64,000 nucleotides of DNA from Clostridiales bacterium. Lineage in GTDB: Bacteria > Bacillota > Clostridia > TANB77 > CAG-508. The notes beneath the pieces were generated by a model that saw nothing but the letters and a program-made list of their open reading frames with translations, was not told the origin of the DNA and searched no databases. Location: NCBI GenBank assembly GCA_003534295.1, contig DPDV01000002.1:55571-119570 (forward strand), read 5' to 3'. The translations under genes and the position numbers were made by a program. Positions 9,401 to 18,808 of this stretch are shown here, piece by piece. The first letter of the stretch is position 1; every line of letters starts with the position of its first letter.

Positions 9401-12275
9401 ACAAGATAAAATACAATTAGTGGATGGTTATAAATATAATAAATATGGAACTTTAGATTATGACGACAATGGAGCTATAACAAGCGAATGGTCAGAAGGT
9501 TTAATTAGCCAGAAAATAAAAGAGTTTATTGTTGCAAATGGACATTATCCAAATGAAGCTGAAAAAGTAAGAATATATAGAAGTATAGTTGGAGATATGA
9601 ATGATAATGAGGCATGGAATAAATTACAATTTATAGAAGATTGCAAAATGTCAGCATTAACAAAATCACCATTTAATAGTGGTATAGAATATTACCCTAC
9701 TAATAAAAACGCAACATTTGGAACAGATTTATTGACAAACTATGTTAACTTAGGACTATGGAGAAGGCAAGAATTTAATGCACAGTTAACTAAAGACGTA
9801 GTAGAAGTAACAACTACAAATACAAAAAATGGAAATTCAGATAAAACAGTATTTAATGGTAAAACATATGCTTTAGATAGTATTAAAGACTATATAAATG
9901 ACTATACAAATGCAATAAAAGATAACAATGGCAAAATAAATCTTGCAAAACAATATGCAGATTCACAACAAGGTATATATATAAATAGATTAAATGCACA
10001 ATATTACTATAATAAATATTATGATAGACCTATAAAGCAATCAGAATATATGGGTCAGAGAAACTTAGAAGTAGAGATTAAATATAGAATAACAGTATAT
10101 AATTTATCACAAAGTCTAGAAACACAAATTACAGAAGTTGTAGATTATTATGATGATTCTTTACAGCTAACATCAGCTGTTGTAAATACTAATGGAAAAA
10201 ATATTTCTAAAGATAAATCTTCAGCGGTATCTGAAAGTATATATGGTCAAGTGACGGAAAAATCATTTCCAGGATTTAATAAAGTATATATAAGACTACA
10301 AAATAAACAATTAGCAACAGGAGAAGGAATAACAATTGATTTAACTTATAAAGTTAAACGTATGGCTTTACAGGGATTTGAAGGCTATATAAATATTGGA
10401 GAAAAAACTAATATAGCAGAAATAAATGGATATAAAACATATTATTCAGCAAATACATCAACTCCAAATAGACATGGAGCAATTATAGGAAATAATACTA
10501 CAGTAGCAGGATTGATAGATGTAAATTCAACACCAGGTAACTTAGAAACAATAGAAGAAATTACAAATGGAGTAATAAACTTTGAGGACGATAGTGACAA
10601 AACAACAGCTACACTAACCATTGATGACGGTGATGACCCAACACCACCAGATTCCAATACACCAATAGATTCTACAAATATAATAGATGGATGTGTATGG
10701 GAAGATAATAATAAAAATGGTATAAGAGATTCAGGTGAAGAAAAAATAGCGGGTGTAAAAGTTGCATTATGTACAAGAATAAACGATCAATTAGATACAG
10801 GAGAAAAGCAGGTTGACTGGATACAACGCTATAATGAAAAAAATTATAATAAATATACATATAAGGTAGTAAAAGAAGAAACAACAGACCAAAATGGTGA
10901 ATACAGTTTTAAGGATGTGGAAAAAGGTGATTATTATGTATTATTTGGGTATGGACTTGACGATGCTACAATTTTAACAAATAACAAAGAAAATGAAACA
11001 AACAAAATATTGGGAAAAACTGGCTCAAACACAAAATCATATAATGGTCAAGATTACAAGTCTACAATATTCCAAGCAAATTTAGAAAACGGAGAATACG
11101 ATTTAGAGAAAATAAGAGAATATGATAAGAATTTAAATGATAAATATGTATCAGATGCAATAGATGACTGGGATAGAGTAAAAGAAGTAAATGAATATTC
11201 TAAAATTCAAACTAACCATATAGCAGAAGTATTAGCATCTCCAACAAAAGTACCTACATATTTGGGCGAACAGTATGGAAGCGATTTAATGGGAAGATTA
11301 GTTGATGAATTAACTACTAATACATGGAAAATAGCAAAAACTCCAAAAATTGAAGTAACAGAGGTAAAAGGTGGTGAAAGAATTCCAAATGTTGACTTAG
11401 GATTAGTGGAAAGACCAATAACACAATTACAAATTACCAATAATGTAGAAAATGTTAAGGTTACATTATCAGATGGAAGCATTGTATTTGATGCTACACA
11501 AACAGCAGAAGCAACAAAAGGAAATGAAATAAAAAACGTAATATGGAAATCAAATAGAATTGCAACAAAAGGAATTACAGGAGGATTTATACAATTGTAT
11601 TTGGATGAAGAGCTAATGTATGGTGCAACAATACAGATTACGTATAAAATGCAAATCAATGAGAAAAATGATGATTATGTAGAATATGAGGGATTAGAAT
11701 ATTATGCAAAAGGTCGTACAAATTCCGGAATTAAAGTAGAATCAAAAGCTAAAAAATTAGTATGTTATATTCCTAATAAAATGCAATTTAATAAAACTCA
11801 AAGTGGGGATTGGAACGCAATTACAGACATTAATGAAATAATACCAGCAGAAGAAAAAGATGGTGAAAATATTAATAATAACTTAGTAAATTATAGACTA
11901 AAAGACACTATATCAAGTCAATCTAACACTATAAGCAAAATAGAAGCAGATAATATAAACAATGCTTATTTAAACAACAACATGCTAACAATTTCTCAAT
12001 TAATTACAAAAGAAAGTGCACAAGGCGGATATGAATGTAAAGTAGAAATAGTAGAACTAGAAAATGCAGTGGGTAGAAGAATGGAAACAAGTATAGTTGG
12101 TAACTTTAACCCTGCTAATGATCCAGTAGAAAATGATGAAGCAAAAGCTGAAGATGTTGCAGTAATGCCACCATTTGGTATAGGTCAAGTATTCTATTAT
12201 ATACTTACTATTGTAATAGCTGGAATGCTAGTTGTAGGAATAATCTTTATTAAGAAGAAAGTTCTTGTAAAATAA
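6468..12275 (+). CDS. second giant surface protein with SpaA-like and SdrD B-like domains
   Basis: A 1935-residue protein with an N-terminal signal or anchor helix. Residues 80-200 contain a Cys-rich region (AIYCTQRDV ... RKQIVMWMLQITGG) that recalls, but does not prove, a thioester adhesion domain (Cys plus a Gln before xxxW). Two SpaA-like prealbumin-fold modules follow (about 465-560 and 600-690, with APEGYI and APAGYK). An SdrD B-like module near 725, a Gly/Thr/Asn linker (about 865-890), a large unassigned part and a further SdrD B-like module (CVWEDNNKNGIRDSGEEKIAGV, given here as family pattern) complete the ectodomain. The C-terminus is one membrane helix followed by KKKVLVK. No sortase motif is seen. 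It is cotranscribed with the gene before it. Confidence 0.8.
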   Translation: MIKNKWTVKIILLVTVILAGLILCINSINGIPDAETNYKEIYSAMLNANQEDNLNWGNETGFEVNPDNIQSNGFEVPKVEGRAIYCTQRDVTLAMTSAMWRGESSAYTYYWSTPKVEDIFNPANGNLWSRKLTDTEISAINNVNNFGLPATIRTRGYYKCSNNHTTISADKAYVITADPCNQWTPRKQIVMWMLQITGGINVDNAETIIAKLKLDGSKAQFVRDNVDAIKQLYNEAIKYGKFKERVNNALSNDGNYATNLTDVDNITSEYYTSNSNKYIKVGPYTMKYVNGKYLNEEIIFGGIGGKVDNETLGLYIQNGNQKIKVNKIITDDKITNTKNFKPCEESDPVSGLYVEHTTDFMRPSSEKEFYILIPKTELEADAKLYAHFTWMEAKGEECVKNGISYQISEGSLEKENEITRLKPNKDKKIKFEAAFTQQLTEFNGERELKEFTLDLGTVQPPSKEGSYSINMRKIYEDENGVEHGLEGAEFLINGLLTYVSDKDGYILRSHQVINASGTETWTVEEKSAPEGYITQPLKIVFNVYKVYNSTTNTYEVDRIEIVSANSNAKVTFNKENQTITVQIKNIKANPENPDDLLDAYEIKARKVNEQGNGLAGAKFNITWPTGKTSEATSNENGDLVISGQTPTLLLNSEGEDHFKIEEIEAPAGYKMINGAIEFDVKKEKLITIDGTDKYGITGIINVNAPEGVTIELNGRGEISIVIPNQKDIKLISIGGNVWEDAKTGKASLGDGINSTTNNVDKNLENIKVSLYTEDMKLAELMPADSVTNIYNRINPTLTDANGNYKFEGVDESKKYYVVFEYDGQVYMPTEYLAKGISGDTIQNYNSVEEMLGELTNIGTGRDNGNSGSTGGKNTGTGTNTGSGKNTQTNTEWFEKWKANSKASELETNTGKNTIEGRQTFNNRFAEIGASPKNYISKNTLGISTYLVEEEGIYYNKSYTRLELMGYTLKKTSKGVAYVQDKIQLVDGYKYNKYGTLDYDDNGAITSEWSEGLISQKIKEFIVANGHYPNEAEKVRIYRSIVGDMNDNEAWNKLQFIEDCKMSALTKSPFNSGIEYYPTNKNATFGTDLLTNYVNLGLWRRQEFNAQLTKDVVEVTTTNTKNGNSDKTVFNGKTYALDSIKDYINDYTNAIKDNNGKINLAKQYADSQQGIYINRLNAQYYYNKYYDRPIKQSEYMGQRNLEVEIKYRITVYNLSQSLETQITEVVDYYDDSLQLTSAVVNTNGKNISKDKSSAVSESIYGQVTEKSFPGFNKVYIRLQNKQLATGEGITIDLTYKVKRMALQGFEGYINIGEKTNIAEINGYKTYYSANTSTPNRHGAIIGNNTTVAGLIDVNSTPGNLETIEEITNGVINFEDDSDKTTATLTIDDGDDPTPPDSNTPIDSTNIIDGCVWEDNNKNGIRDSGEEKIAGVKVALCTRINDQLDTGEKQVDWIQRYNEKNYNKYTYKVVKEETTDQNGEYSFKDVEKGDYYVLFGYGLDDATILTNNKENETNKILGKTGSNTKSYNGQDYKSTIFQANLENGEYDLEKIREYDKNLNDKYVSDAIDDWDRVKEVNEYSKIQTNHIAEVLASPTKVPTYLGEQYGSDLMGRLVDELTTNTWKIAKTPKIEVTEVKGGERIPNVDLGLVERPITQLQITNNVENVKVTLSDGSIVFDATQTAEATKGNEIKNVIWKSNRIATKGITGGFIQLYLDEELMYGATIQITYKMQINEKNDDYVEYEGLEYYAKGRTNSGIKVESKAKKLVCYIPNKMQFNKTQSGDWNAITDINEIIPAEEKDGENINNNLVNYRLKDTISSQSNTISKIEADNINNAYLNNNMLTISQLITKESAQGGYECKVEIVELENAVGRRMETSIVGNFNPANDPVENDEAKAEDVAVMPPFGIGQVFYYILTIVIAGMLVVGIIFIKKKVLVK

Positions 12276-12295
12276 AAAATTGTACTTAAGATAAA

Positions 12296-12330
12296 AAGAA
12301 AAAAGGATGAGTTTTCGTCCTTTTTTCTTT
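12296..12330 (+). terminator. terminator of the surface-protein operon
   Basis: AAAAAAGGA...TCCTTTTTT hairpin followed by a T-rich run, about 20 bases after the stop codon of the second surface gene. Confidence 0.75.
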
Positions 12331-12448
12331 ACATTGTTGTGTTTTACTACAGAATACGATAAAATTATAAAAAGAAAATGTTTTATAAAAAAGTAAAATA
12401 AAAAAAATAAACGCATAATGTAAAAAACTTTTTTAAATTATGTATCTA

Positions 12449-12459
12449 AAACGACAAAA
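12449..12459 (-). promoter_or_regulatory. possible Spo0A box upstream of spoIIE
   Basis: The plus strand reads AACGACAAA, that is TTTGTCGTT on the minus strand. This matches seven of the nine bases of the Spo0A box TTTGTCGAA. It lies about 60 bases upstream of the spoIIE start, where Spo0A activation of spoIIE is known in Bacillus. One weak-to-fair match only. Confidence 0.35.
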
Positions 12460-12516
12460 AAATATTTAACAAAGTATTAAAATAGAACATAATAAAAAAA
12501 GTGAAGGGTGGTAAAA

Positions 12517-15000
12517 ATGTTTCAAAACATTTCAAAAGAAAGAGAACAAAAAATTAATGAGAAAATAGAAGTAAATAAAAAAGATAAATTAAAGGTTATA
12601 TTAAAAAACCTATTTACAGTACAAAATATAATCTTGTATACAATAACTTTTATGATTTCAATGGTGGGAATTAGTACAGATAATATAATGTTTACAATAA
12701 CACCATTTGGATTAGCAATAATAGCAGCAGCTCTGAGCTGTAATATGCCTGTAGGGATAATGTATTTAATATCTTTAATATCTACTTTTATAAAATTTGG
12801 GCCAAATAGTTTATTGACATATATCTTAACAACATTAGTATTCTTTGTAGCAATATTAATAAAAAAACCAAAAATACAGGATGAAGTCAATGAACAAAAA
12901 AGATTAGGTATGCACTTATTTGTATCTACTTTATTAGTACAAGTTATTCCAATGTTTTTTAGGACATTTATATTATATGAATTATTAACATCAATAATGC
13001 TAAGTATTTGTACATATATTTTCTACAAAATATTTTCAAATTCAATAACAGTTATTAGACAAGCTGGAGTAAAAAAAGTATTTTCAATAGAAGAAGTAAT
13101 GGGGACGAGCTTGCTTTTAGCCATAGCATTTACTGCATTAGGGGATACAACAATATTTGGATATAACTTAAAAAATATATTAAGTATATTATTGGTACTA
13201 ATATTAGGTTGGAAAAATGGAATACTTGTAGGAGCAACTTCTGGAATTACAATAGGAGTTGTTTTAGGAATAATATGCAATAATGAACCTGTTATGATAG
13301 CTTCATATGCAATATCTGGAATGGTAGCAGGTATATTTAACAAATTTGGAAAAATTGGGGTTATATTAGGATTTATAATAGGAAATGTGTTATTAACATA
13401 TGTTGCAAATGGAAATACAGTGCCTATAATACTAATACAAGAAATTTTAATAGCTTCTCTTGGACTTTTAGCAGTGCCTAAAAATATTAAAATAGATATT
13501 CAGGATTTAGTAAGTAAAACAAAGATGCTTCCAGAAACAACAGAAAAAACTTTAGAAGAAAATAAAGATACAATATATAAATTAACAAGTATGTCTCAAA
13601 CTATATCAGATATGGCAAAAACCTATCAAGAAGCAGCAGCTACAATTGTTTCAGAAGAAGAACTTAAGGAACAAGAGCTTTCTAATGAAAAAATATTTAT
13701 AGATGAGCTAAGAATAAACTTAAGCGGTTTAGAAGAAAATATGCTGTATGATGATATATATAACGATAAAGATATTTTAAAAGATGTTTTTGAATATTTA
13801 CTAAAAGAAGAAGTTATGGTAGAAAAGGAATTGATTAAAATTTTTGCTAACCATAATAATTACATAGTAGGATTTGAAGAGAAAAATAAAAAAGTACAAG
13901 AAGAAGTTTCTAAAATTACAAAAGTAATTAATTATTCATATAGAATTAGTAAACTAAACTTTATATGGAAAAAGAAGATGGAAGAAAGCAAAAAAAATGT
14001 ATCTAACCAGTTAGAAGGAGTTTCAGAGGCAATATCTAAACTGGCAAACGAGATGAATAAGAAAACTGATGAATATGAAGAAAAAAAGCAAGAGATACAA
14101 ACATTGCTAAATCAAAAAGAAATAAATATAAAAGATATAAGTATTAAAAAGCAAAAATCAGGAAGATATGTTGTAGATGTATATACAGATATCTGTGATA
14201 ATTTAGATGGAACCTCATGCGAAATAAAGAGAATTGGAAAGATATTGAACAAGGCATTTGATGATAAATTTATAATACAAAATCAAGAATGTGGGCTAAG
14301 AGAGAATAAAACAAAATGCAAGTTTACATATATGTTACAAGACAAATATAATATACAAATAGGTGTTGCAAAAACAACAAAAGCAGATTCACCAATTTCG
14401 GGAGACAGTAACTTACAGACAAAATTAGAAGATGGAAAATATTTGTTAGCACTAAGTGATGGAATGGGTTCAGGTCCAGAAGCAAGAAAAAGCAGTAAAA
14501 TAGCAATAAAAATGTTAGAAAGATTATTGGAAGCAGGTTTTGACAAAGATATTTCAATAAAATTAATAAATTCTACATTAATAGCAAACTTGGAAGAAGA
14601 CATGTATGCAACATTAGATGTAGCAATATTAGATTTGTATAAGGGAAACTTAGAATTTATAAAAAATGGAGCATGTCCAACATTTATAAAAAGAGGAAAA
14701 GAAATACAAATATTAAAATCGCTAGAACTGCCAACCGGAATAGTAGAAAATATGGACTTAGTAGTATACGACTATGACCTACAACCAGACGACCTAATAG
14801 TAATGTGCACAGATGGTGTAATAGAATCAAATACAGAATATATAAGCAAAGAATTATGGATAAAATACTTATTAGAAGACATGCAAACAACAGATGCACA
14901 AAAAATAGCAGATATAATATTATCAGAGGCAATAGATAACAATTATGGAAAACAAAAAGACGATATGACAGTAATAGTAGCAAAAATCGGGCGATTTTAA
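12517..15000 (+). CDS. spoIIE: stage II sporulation protein E, PP2C-type phosphatase
   Basis: SpoIIE dephosphorylates the anti-anti-sigma factor SpoIIAA and so releases sigma-F in the forespore; it also acts at the polar septum. The 827-residue protein has about ten membrane helices in residues 30-330, a helical middle region (about 340-560) and a C-terminal PP2C domain. The hallmark LSDGMGSGPEARKSS lies near residue 645 and DDLIVMCTDGVIES near 755. A GTG at 12508 is in frame, but AAGGGTGG at 12504-12511 fits the ATG at 12517, which I chose. The gene stands alone. Its last codons and stop lie inside a palindromic repeat. Confidence 0.93.
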   Translation: MFQNISKEREQKINEKIEVNKKDKLKVILKNLFTVQNIILYTITFMISMVGISTDNIMFTITPFGLAIIAAALSCNMPVGIMYLISLISTFIKFGPNSLLTYILTTLVFFVAILIKKPKIQDEVNEQKRLGMHLFVSTLLVQVIPMFFRTFILYELLTSIMLSICTYIFYKIFSNSITVIRQAGVKKVFSIEEVMGTSLLLAIAFTALGDTTIFGYNLKNILSILLVLILGWKNGILVGATSGITIGVVLGIICNNEPVMIASYAISGMVAGIFNKFGKIGVILGFIIGNVLLTYVANGNTVPIILIQEILIASLGLLAVPKNIKIDIQDLVSKTKMLPETTEKTLEENKDTIYKLTSMSQTISDMAKTYQEAAATIVSEEELKEQELSNEKIFIDELRINLSGLEENMLYDDIYNDKDILKDVFEYLLKEEVMVEKELIKIFANHNNYIVGFEEKNKKVQEEVSKITKVINYSYRISKLNFIWKKKMEESKKNVSNQLEGVSEAISKLANEMNKKTDEYEEKKQEIQTLLNQKEINIKDISIKKQKSGRYVVDVYTDICDNLDGTSCEIKRIGKILNKAFDDKFIIQNQECGLRENKTKCKFTYMLQDKYNIQIGVAKTTKADSPISGDSNLQTKLEDGKYLLALSDGMGSGPEARKSSKIAIKMLERLLEAGFDKDISIKLINSTLIANLEEDMYATLDVAILDLYKGNLEFIKNGACPTFIKRGKEIQILKSLELPTGIVENMDLVVYDYDLQPDDLIVMCTDGVIESNTEYISKELWIKYLLEDMQTTDAQKIADIILSEAIDNNYGKQKDDMTVIVAKIGRF

Positions 15001-15008
15001 TCGCCCGC
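14989..15008. repeat. dispersed palindromic repeat, copy 2, contains the spoIIE stop
   Basis: GGGCGATTTTAATCGCCCGC is an inverted repeat identical over 20 bases to the copy at 36341-36360. The spoIIE TAA falls in its centre, so the C-terminus of SpoIIE is encoded by the repeat. Confidence 0.75.
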
Positions 15009-15054
15009 TAATTGTAGTATTATTACTATATTCTAAAATATAAATATATTTTGT

Positions 15055-15642
15055 TTATATATCTAAAAAATTATTAATATTTTCCCACACTTTGTCAACA
15101 TATATTCTTCTTTCAGAAGAATATGGCAAAAAAGTTAAATCCTTAAGAGGATTTAATATTGACTGTAAATTATCTACTTGATTATCTACTTTTGTTATTG
15201 CAATCTTATCTGCTTTATTTGCAATAACCAAGCAAGGAATACCACATTTTATTATATAATCATACATCAATTTATCATTTGCAGTAGGAGTATGCCTAAT
15301 ATCTATTAAAAACAATATTAAGGCAATATTCTTACTTTTTTTCAAATATTCTTCTATAAAATTACCAACAATAGCCTGTTCTTTTTTAGACATTTTGCTA
15401 TATCCATATCCAGGCAAATCTACAAAATAGAAATTGTTATCCATATTGTAAAAATTTATCTGTCTAGTCTTTCCCGGCTCGCTACTTGTCCTAGCTAGTT
15501 TTTTTCTATTAACCATTGTATTTATAAAAGAAGACTTACCAACATTAGATTTGCCAACTAATACAATCTGTGGCAAATCATTATCAGGATATTGCTTTGG
15601 GCTTACTGCAGAAATTTCAAATTTAGGGTTTTTAATTAACAT
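15055..15642 (-). CDS. engB: ribosome biogenesis GTP-binding protein EngB (YsxC)
   Basis: A TRAFAC-class GTPase of 195 residues needed for late assembly of the 50S subunit. The G motifs are visible: G1 GKSNVGKSS near residue 31, G2 region TSSEPGKTRQ, G3 DLPGYGYS near 74 and G4 NKADK near 142. The length is normal for the family. It lies 11 bases downstream of serS, with a GGAGGAT site in the gap, so both are probably on one mRNA. Confidence 0.94.
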   Translation of the reverse strand: MLIKNPKFEISAVSPKQYPDNDLPQIVLVGKSNVGKSSFINTMVNRKKLARTSSEPGKTRQINFYNMDNNFYFVDLPGYGYSKMSKKEQAIVGNFIEEYLKKSKNIALILFLIDIRHTPTANDKLMYDYIIKCGIPCLVIANKADKIAITKVDNQVDNLQSILNPLKDLTFLPYSSERRIYVDKVWENINNFLDI

Positions 15643-15653
15643 ATTATCCTCCG

Positions 15654-16940
15654 TTAATTATTTGGTATAATTTTTTCTAATCCACCCATATAAGGCTGTA
15701 AAGCTTTTGGTATATTAATGCTTCCATCAGGATTATAATTATTTTCTAAAAAGGCTATTAGCATACGAGGAGGTGCAACAACAGTATTATTTAAAGTATG
15801 AGCATAGTAATTACCTTTTTCTCCTTTTATGCGTATTCCCAAACGTCTAGCTTGAGCATCAGTTAAATTTGAACAACTGCCAACTTCAAAATATTTTTGC
15901 TGTCTAGGACTCCACGCCTCAACATCGCAACTTTTAGCTTTTAAATCGGCTAAATCACCACTACAGCATTCAAGAGTACGTACAGGAATATCTAAGCTTC
16001 TAAATAACTCAACAGTATATGACCACATTTTGTCATACCAATTCCAGCTATCATCAGGTTCACATACAACAATCATTTCTTGTTTTTCAAATTGATGAAT
16101 TCTATAAACACCACGTTCTTCTATACCATGGGCACCTTTTTCCTTTCTAAAGCAAGGAGAATAAGAAGTCATAGTATAAGGTAATTCAGACTTTGATAAA
16201 ATTTGATCCTTAAACTTACCTATCATAGAATGTTCACTAGTACCAATTAAATATAAATCTTCTCCCTCAATTTTATACATCATAGCATCCATTTCTTCAA
16301 AGCTCATAACACCAGTAACAACATCACTGCGAATCATGTAAGGAGGAATACAATATGTAAAACCTTTATTAATCATAAAATCTCTTGCATAACTAAGTAT
16401 GGCTGAATGAAGTCTAGCAACATTTCCAATTAAATAATAAAACCCATTACCTGCAACACGGCGAGCAGAATCTAGGTCAATTCCATTTAATCTTTCCATT
16501 ATATCGGCATGGTAAGGAATTTCAAAATCTGGAACAAAAGGTTCACCAAATTTTTGAATTTCTACATTTTTACTGTCATCTTCTCCAATAGGTACAGATT
16601 CATGTATAATATTTGGAATTTTCATCATTATTTGCTTAATTTGTTCTGCATACTGCTCTTCAAGTTTTTCATTTTCTACAAGTTGACTATTAATATCTTG
16701 CACTTGTTTTTTTATTGCTTCAGCTTCATCTTTTTTTCCATCTTTCATAAGCAACCCAATTTTGCTACTTAAGGAATTTCTATTCATTCTTAAGTCATCA
16801 CCATTAAGTTTAACTTCACGATTTTTTTTATCTAATTCTAAGACTTTATCAACTAAATCAATTTTATAATCTTGAAATTTCTTTTTAATATTTTCTTTAA
16901 CCAAATTTGGATTTTCTCTAATTAATTTAATATCAATCAT
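15654..16940 (-). CDS. serS: seryl-tRNA synthetase
   Basis: A class II aminoacyl-tRNA synthetase of 428 residues that charges tRNA-Ser. The N-terminal coiled-coil arm is about residues 1-110. The catalytic core has motif 2 (SPCFRKEKGAHGIEERGVYR) near 260-280 and the motif 3 region (NNTVVAPPRMLIAFLENN) near 385-403. The start has an AAAGGAG site. I searched the 5' region for a T-box signature and did not find one. It forms an operon with engB. Confidence 0.95.
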   Translation of the reverse strand: MIDIKLIRENPNLVKENIKKKFQDYKIDLVDKVLELDKKNREVKLNGDDLRMNRNSLSSKIGLLMKDGKKDEAEAIKKQVQDINSQLVENEKLEEQYAEQIKQIMMKIPNIIHESVPIGEDDSKNVEIQKFGEPFVPDFEIPYHADIMERLNGIDLDSARRVAGNGFYYLIGNVARLHSAILSYARDFMINKGFTYCIPPYMIRSDVVTGVMSFEEMDAMMYKIEGEDLYLIGTSEHSMIGKFKDQILSKSELPYTMTSYSPCFRKEKGAHGIEERGVYRIHQFEKQEMIVVCEPDDSWNWYDKMWSYTVELFRSLDIPVRTLECCSGDLADLKAKSCDVEAWSPRQQKYFEVGSCSNLTDAQARRLGIRIKGEKGNYYAHTLNNTVVAPPRMLIAFLENNYNPDGSINIPKALQPYMGGLEKIIPNN

Positions 16941-17009
16941 AACTTAACTCCTTTATTACTTGGAACATTGCTTTCCACAACAATCTGAACTTAACCATAG
17001 TATGAGGAT

Positions 17010-17038
17010 ATTTTACCACTAAAATGTGTAAAAATCAA
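17010..17038 (-). promoter_or_regulatory. sigma-A promoter of serS-engB
   Basis: On the minus strand TTGATT and TAAAAT are separated by 17 bases, about 70 bases upstream of the serS start. Confidence 0.55.
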
Positions 17039-17154
17039 TATACATAAAAGTTTTGGTAATATAAATTTTTGTATATATGTCAATGGTGTGAAACAAACTT
17101 TTATAAAAAAATGTAGTACCATTGAATTTATTATTGGTGCTATCGCACCAGTAC

Positions 17155-17382
17155 TTATCCATTATGTTCTGGCGTTCTTGGTCTTATTTTGTAATGATTT
17201 ATTTTCAGTTCTTTTAATAAAGTAGAACAATTACAAACGGACCAAGAGATGCGTTGAATCTCTTGGTCCGTTTGGTGTATCCAACATAGGAAACGACTTT
17301 TGAATGAAAAATAACATACTTCACCTAACAATGGAAAATTGCTAGAAGATGGTAAGAAACCATGAAGTACAATATGAAACAA
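17155..17382 (-). pseudogene. remnant of an rve-type transposase
   Basis: The minus-strand frame ends in LKELKINHYKIRPRTPEHNG and then a stop. This fits the conserved integrase-core pattern KxLGIKHxxIRPxTPxHNGKVERSH of IS3/IS481-like transposases, cut just before the catalytic-Glu helix. The residues upstream of it (WIHQTD...) vaguely fit the preceding TDNG region but are scrambled by a 17-bp inverted repeat. No complete element or terminal repeats remain. A GGTGC/GCACC hairpin follows at 17137-17152. Confidence 0.5.
17234..17274. repeat. perfect 17-bp inverted repeat
   Basis: The arms CAAACGGACCAAGAGAT and ATCTCTTGGTCCGTTTG flank a 7-base loop. It lies inside the transposase remnant. Without a T-tract it is not an obvious terminator; it may be an inverted duplication from IS decay. 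Confidence 0.8.
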
Positions 17383-17383
17383 G

Positions 17384-18412
17384 TTAATAATGAATTTTAT
17401 TTTTTTCTAAATATTCAGAGAACTTAGGTAATTGTTTATTATAATCTTCAAAAGATAACTGCTTTGAATTTAAAATTTCTCTTTTAATTATTTTGTTATC
17501 CTCTAGAAAATCTATAGCCGTTTGTAATGTATAATTCTCATTATTTTTGGATAAATAATAACAAATATATTTTTTACTATTAATTTTTTTATACATACAA
17601 TGTACAGTTTCAACCTGAGAGCTATAATTTAATAATCTGTCATTTGAATCATAATAGTAATTGATATTGCTACCATTATCATGATATTTTATATACATTA
17701 TATTTCCCACATTAAGCAAAGGCAAATGAACTTGAAAGTTAGTAGGACAAGGATTATAAGACAAACATATATAGCCATTAAAATTTATATCTAGCAAAGA
17801 AAAAATATTACTATAATTTATGGTTTTGTTTAATTTTTTGCATACAATCTCTTCAATCAACAGATTTTCATCTGTATAAGTTTCAAAAATAATACATTGT
17901 TCAGAATTGATTTCAAGGGGAGATATTTTATAAGTATTATTTACTGGATGAGCAGTGTCATTGTCATATATCATTGAAGTGTTTATTAATGTAATATTAT
18001 CAACATAATTGAATTTGTGTGTATAATTAACAGTAATAGAATTTTCAAATAATGAAACACCTGATATTTTAGAAAAACGGTTTTTGTTATCATATGATAT
18101 ATTAATATAAGCTCCATAGTTATCAGAAACTCTTGTTATTCTATTATTATTATCAAAAATATAATCAATGGTGTACTCTTTTTTATCCATATTATCATTT
18201 TCAGACTGAGGTTTATATTTATAATGAGTTAGGTTTCCAAAATTATCAAACACTTCTTCAGATATTTCTTTTGTATTTCTAAACCTACCTTGTTCATTTG
18301 CCTCATATACAACAGCAATATCGCTATACTTTTTAGTGTATAAATGTATACCTATTAATGCTGATAAAGTTAATAGAACGAATAAAACTAGCATGAGAAT
18401 TTTCTTGTTCAT
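17384..18412 (-). CDS. membrane-anchored protein with YD-like repeats
   Basis: A 342-residue protein with one N-terminal membrane helix (residues 4-24) and no lipobox, so probably a signal anchor with an extracellular body. Residues 45-130 contain phrases such as YDNKNRFSKISG, IDYIFDNNNRITRVSDNYG and LTHYKYKP, similar to the YD or RHS-like repeats of Bacillota and Bacteroidota surface proteins. The C-terminal half has no recognised domain. A well-placed AGGAGG site precedes the start. It is a single gene, and I do not know its function. Confidence 0.7.
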   Translation of the reverse strand: MNKKILMLVLFVLLTLSALIGIHLYTKKYSDIAVVYEANEQGRFRNTKEISEEVFDNFGNLTHYKYKPQSENDNMDKKEYTIDYIFDNNNRITRVSDNYGAYINISYDNKNRFSKISGVSLFENSITVNYTHKFNYVDNITLINTSMIYDNDTAHPVNNTYKISPLEINSEQCIIFETYTDENLLIEEIVCKKLNKTINYSNIFSLLDINFNGYICLSYNPCPTNFQVHLPLLNVGNIMYIKYHDNGSNINYYYDSNDRLLNYSSQVETVHCMYKKINSKKYICYYLSKNNENYTLQTAIDFLEDNKIIKREILNSKQLSFEDYNKQLPKFSEYLEKNKIHY

Positions 18413-18568
18413 AGCATTTATAACCTCCTTAGATAATACTATTTAATTTATAGCATGATATTTGAAGAAAGTCAATCTTTTGTAGATATTAAGATAGTAT
18501 TCTTAAATTTAAAAGTAAATTCCAGTGAAGTTCCAACAGAAAATCAGTTTTGCCCCCAATAATGATAT

Positions 18569-18616
18569 AATTGTATTTGATACTTTACTTCGGCATGCGA
18601 GGTATCATTATGCAAT
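18569..18616. repeat. imperfect inverted repeat in the 18413-18808 gap
   Basis: AATTGTATTTGATAC is nearly complementary to GTATCATTATGCAATT across an 18-base loop. The rest of this roughly 400-base gap shows no gene. The feature may be a decayed mobile-element end; no transposase is attached. Confidence 0.4.
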
Positions 18617-18808
18617 TGGTAATTTTATTTTCCTTTTCTGGCAATTTTGGTATTTACTTTTATAAAAATCCATAATTATCATATAATAATTTTAAAAAAT
18701 GAAAATTAAAATATAAAAGCGGAAACTGGTAAAATATACTTAATTATGAATAACTTGTCAAGCAGATGAATATAATACATATAGATATTTCTAATGAGGA
18801 GAGTAAAA

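Noticed and set aside
16941..17154. T-box leader before serS
   Set aside because: No AGGGTGGNACCGCG-type sequence or specifier structure on the minus strand; only a promoter and a short leader.
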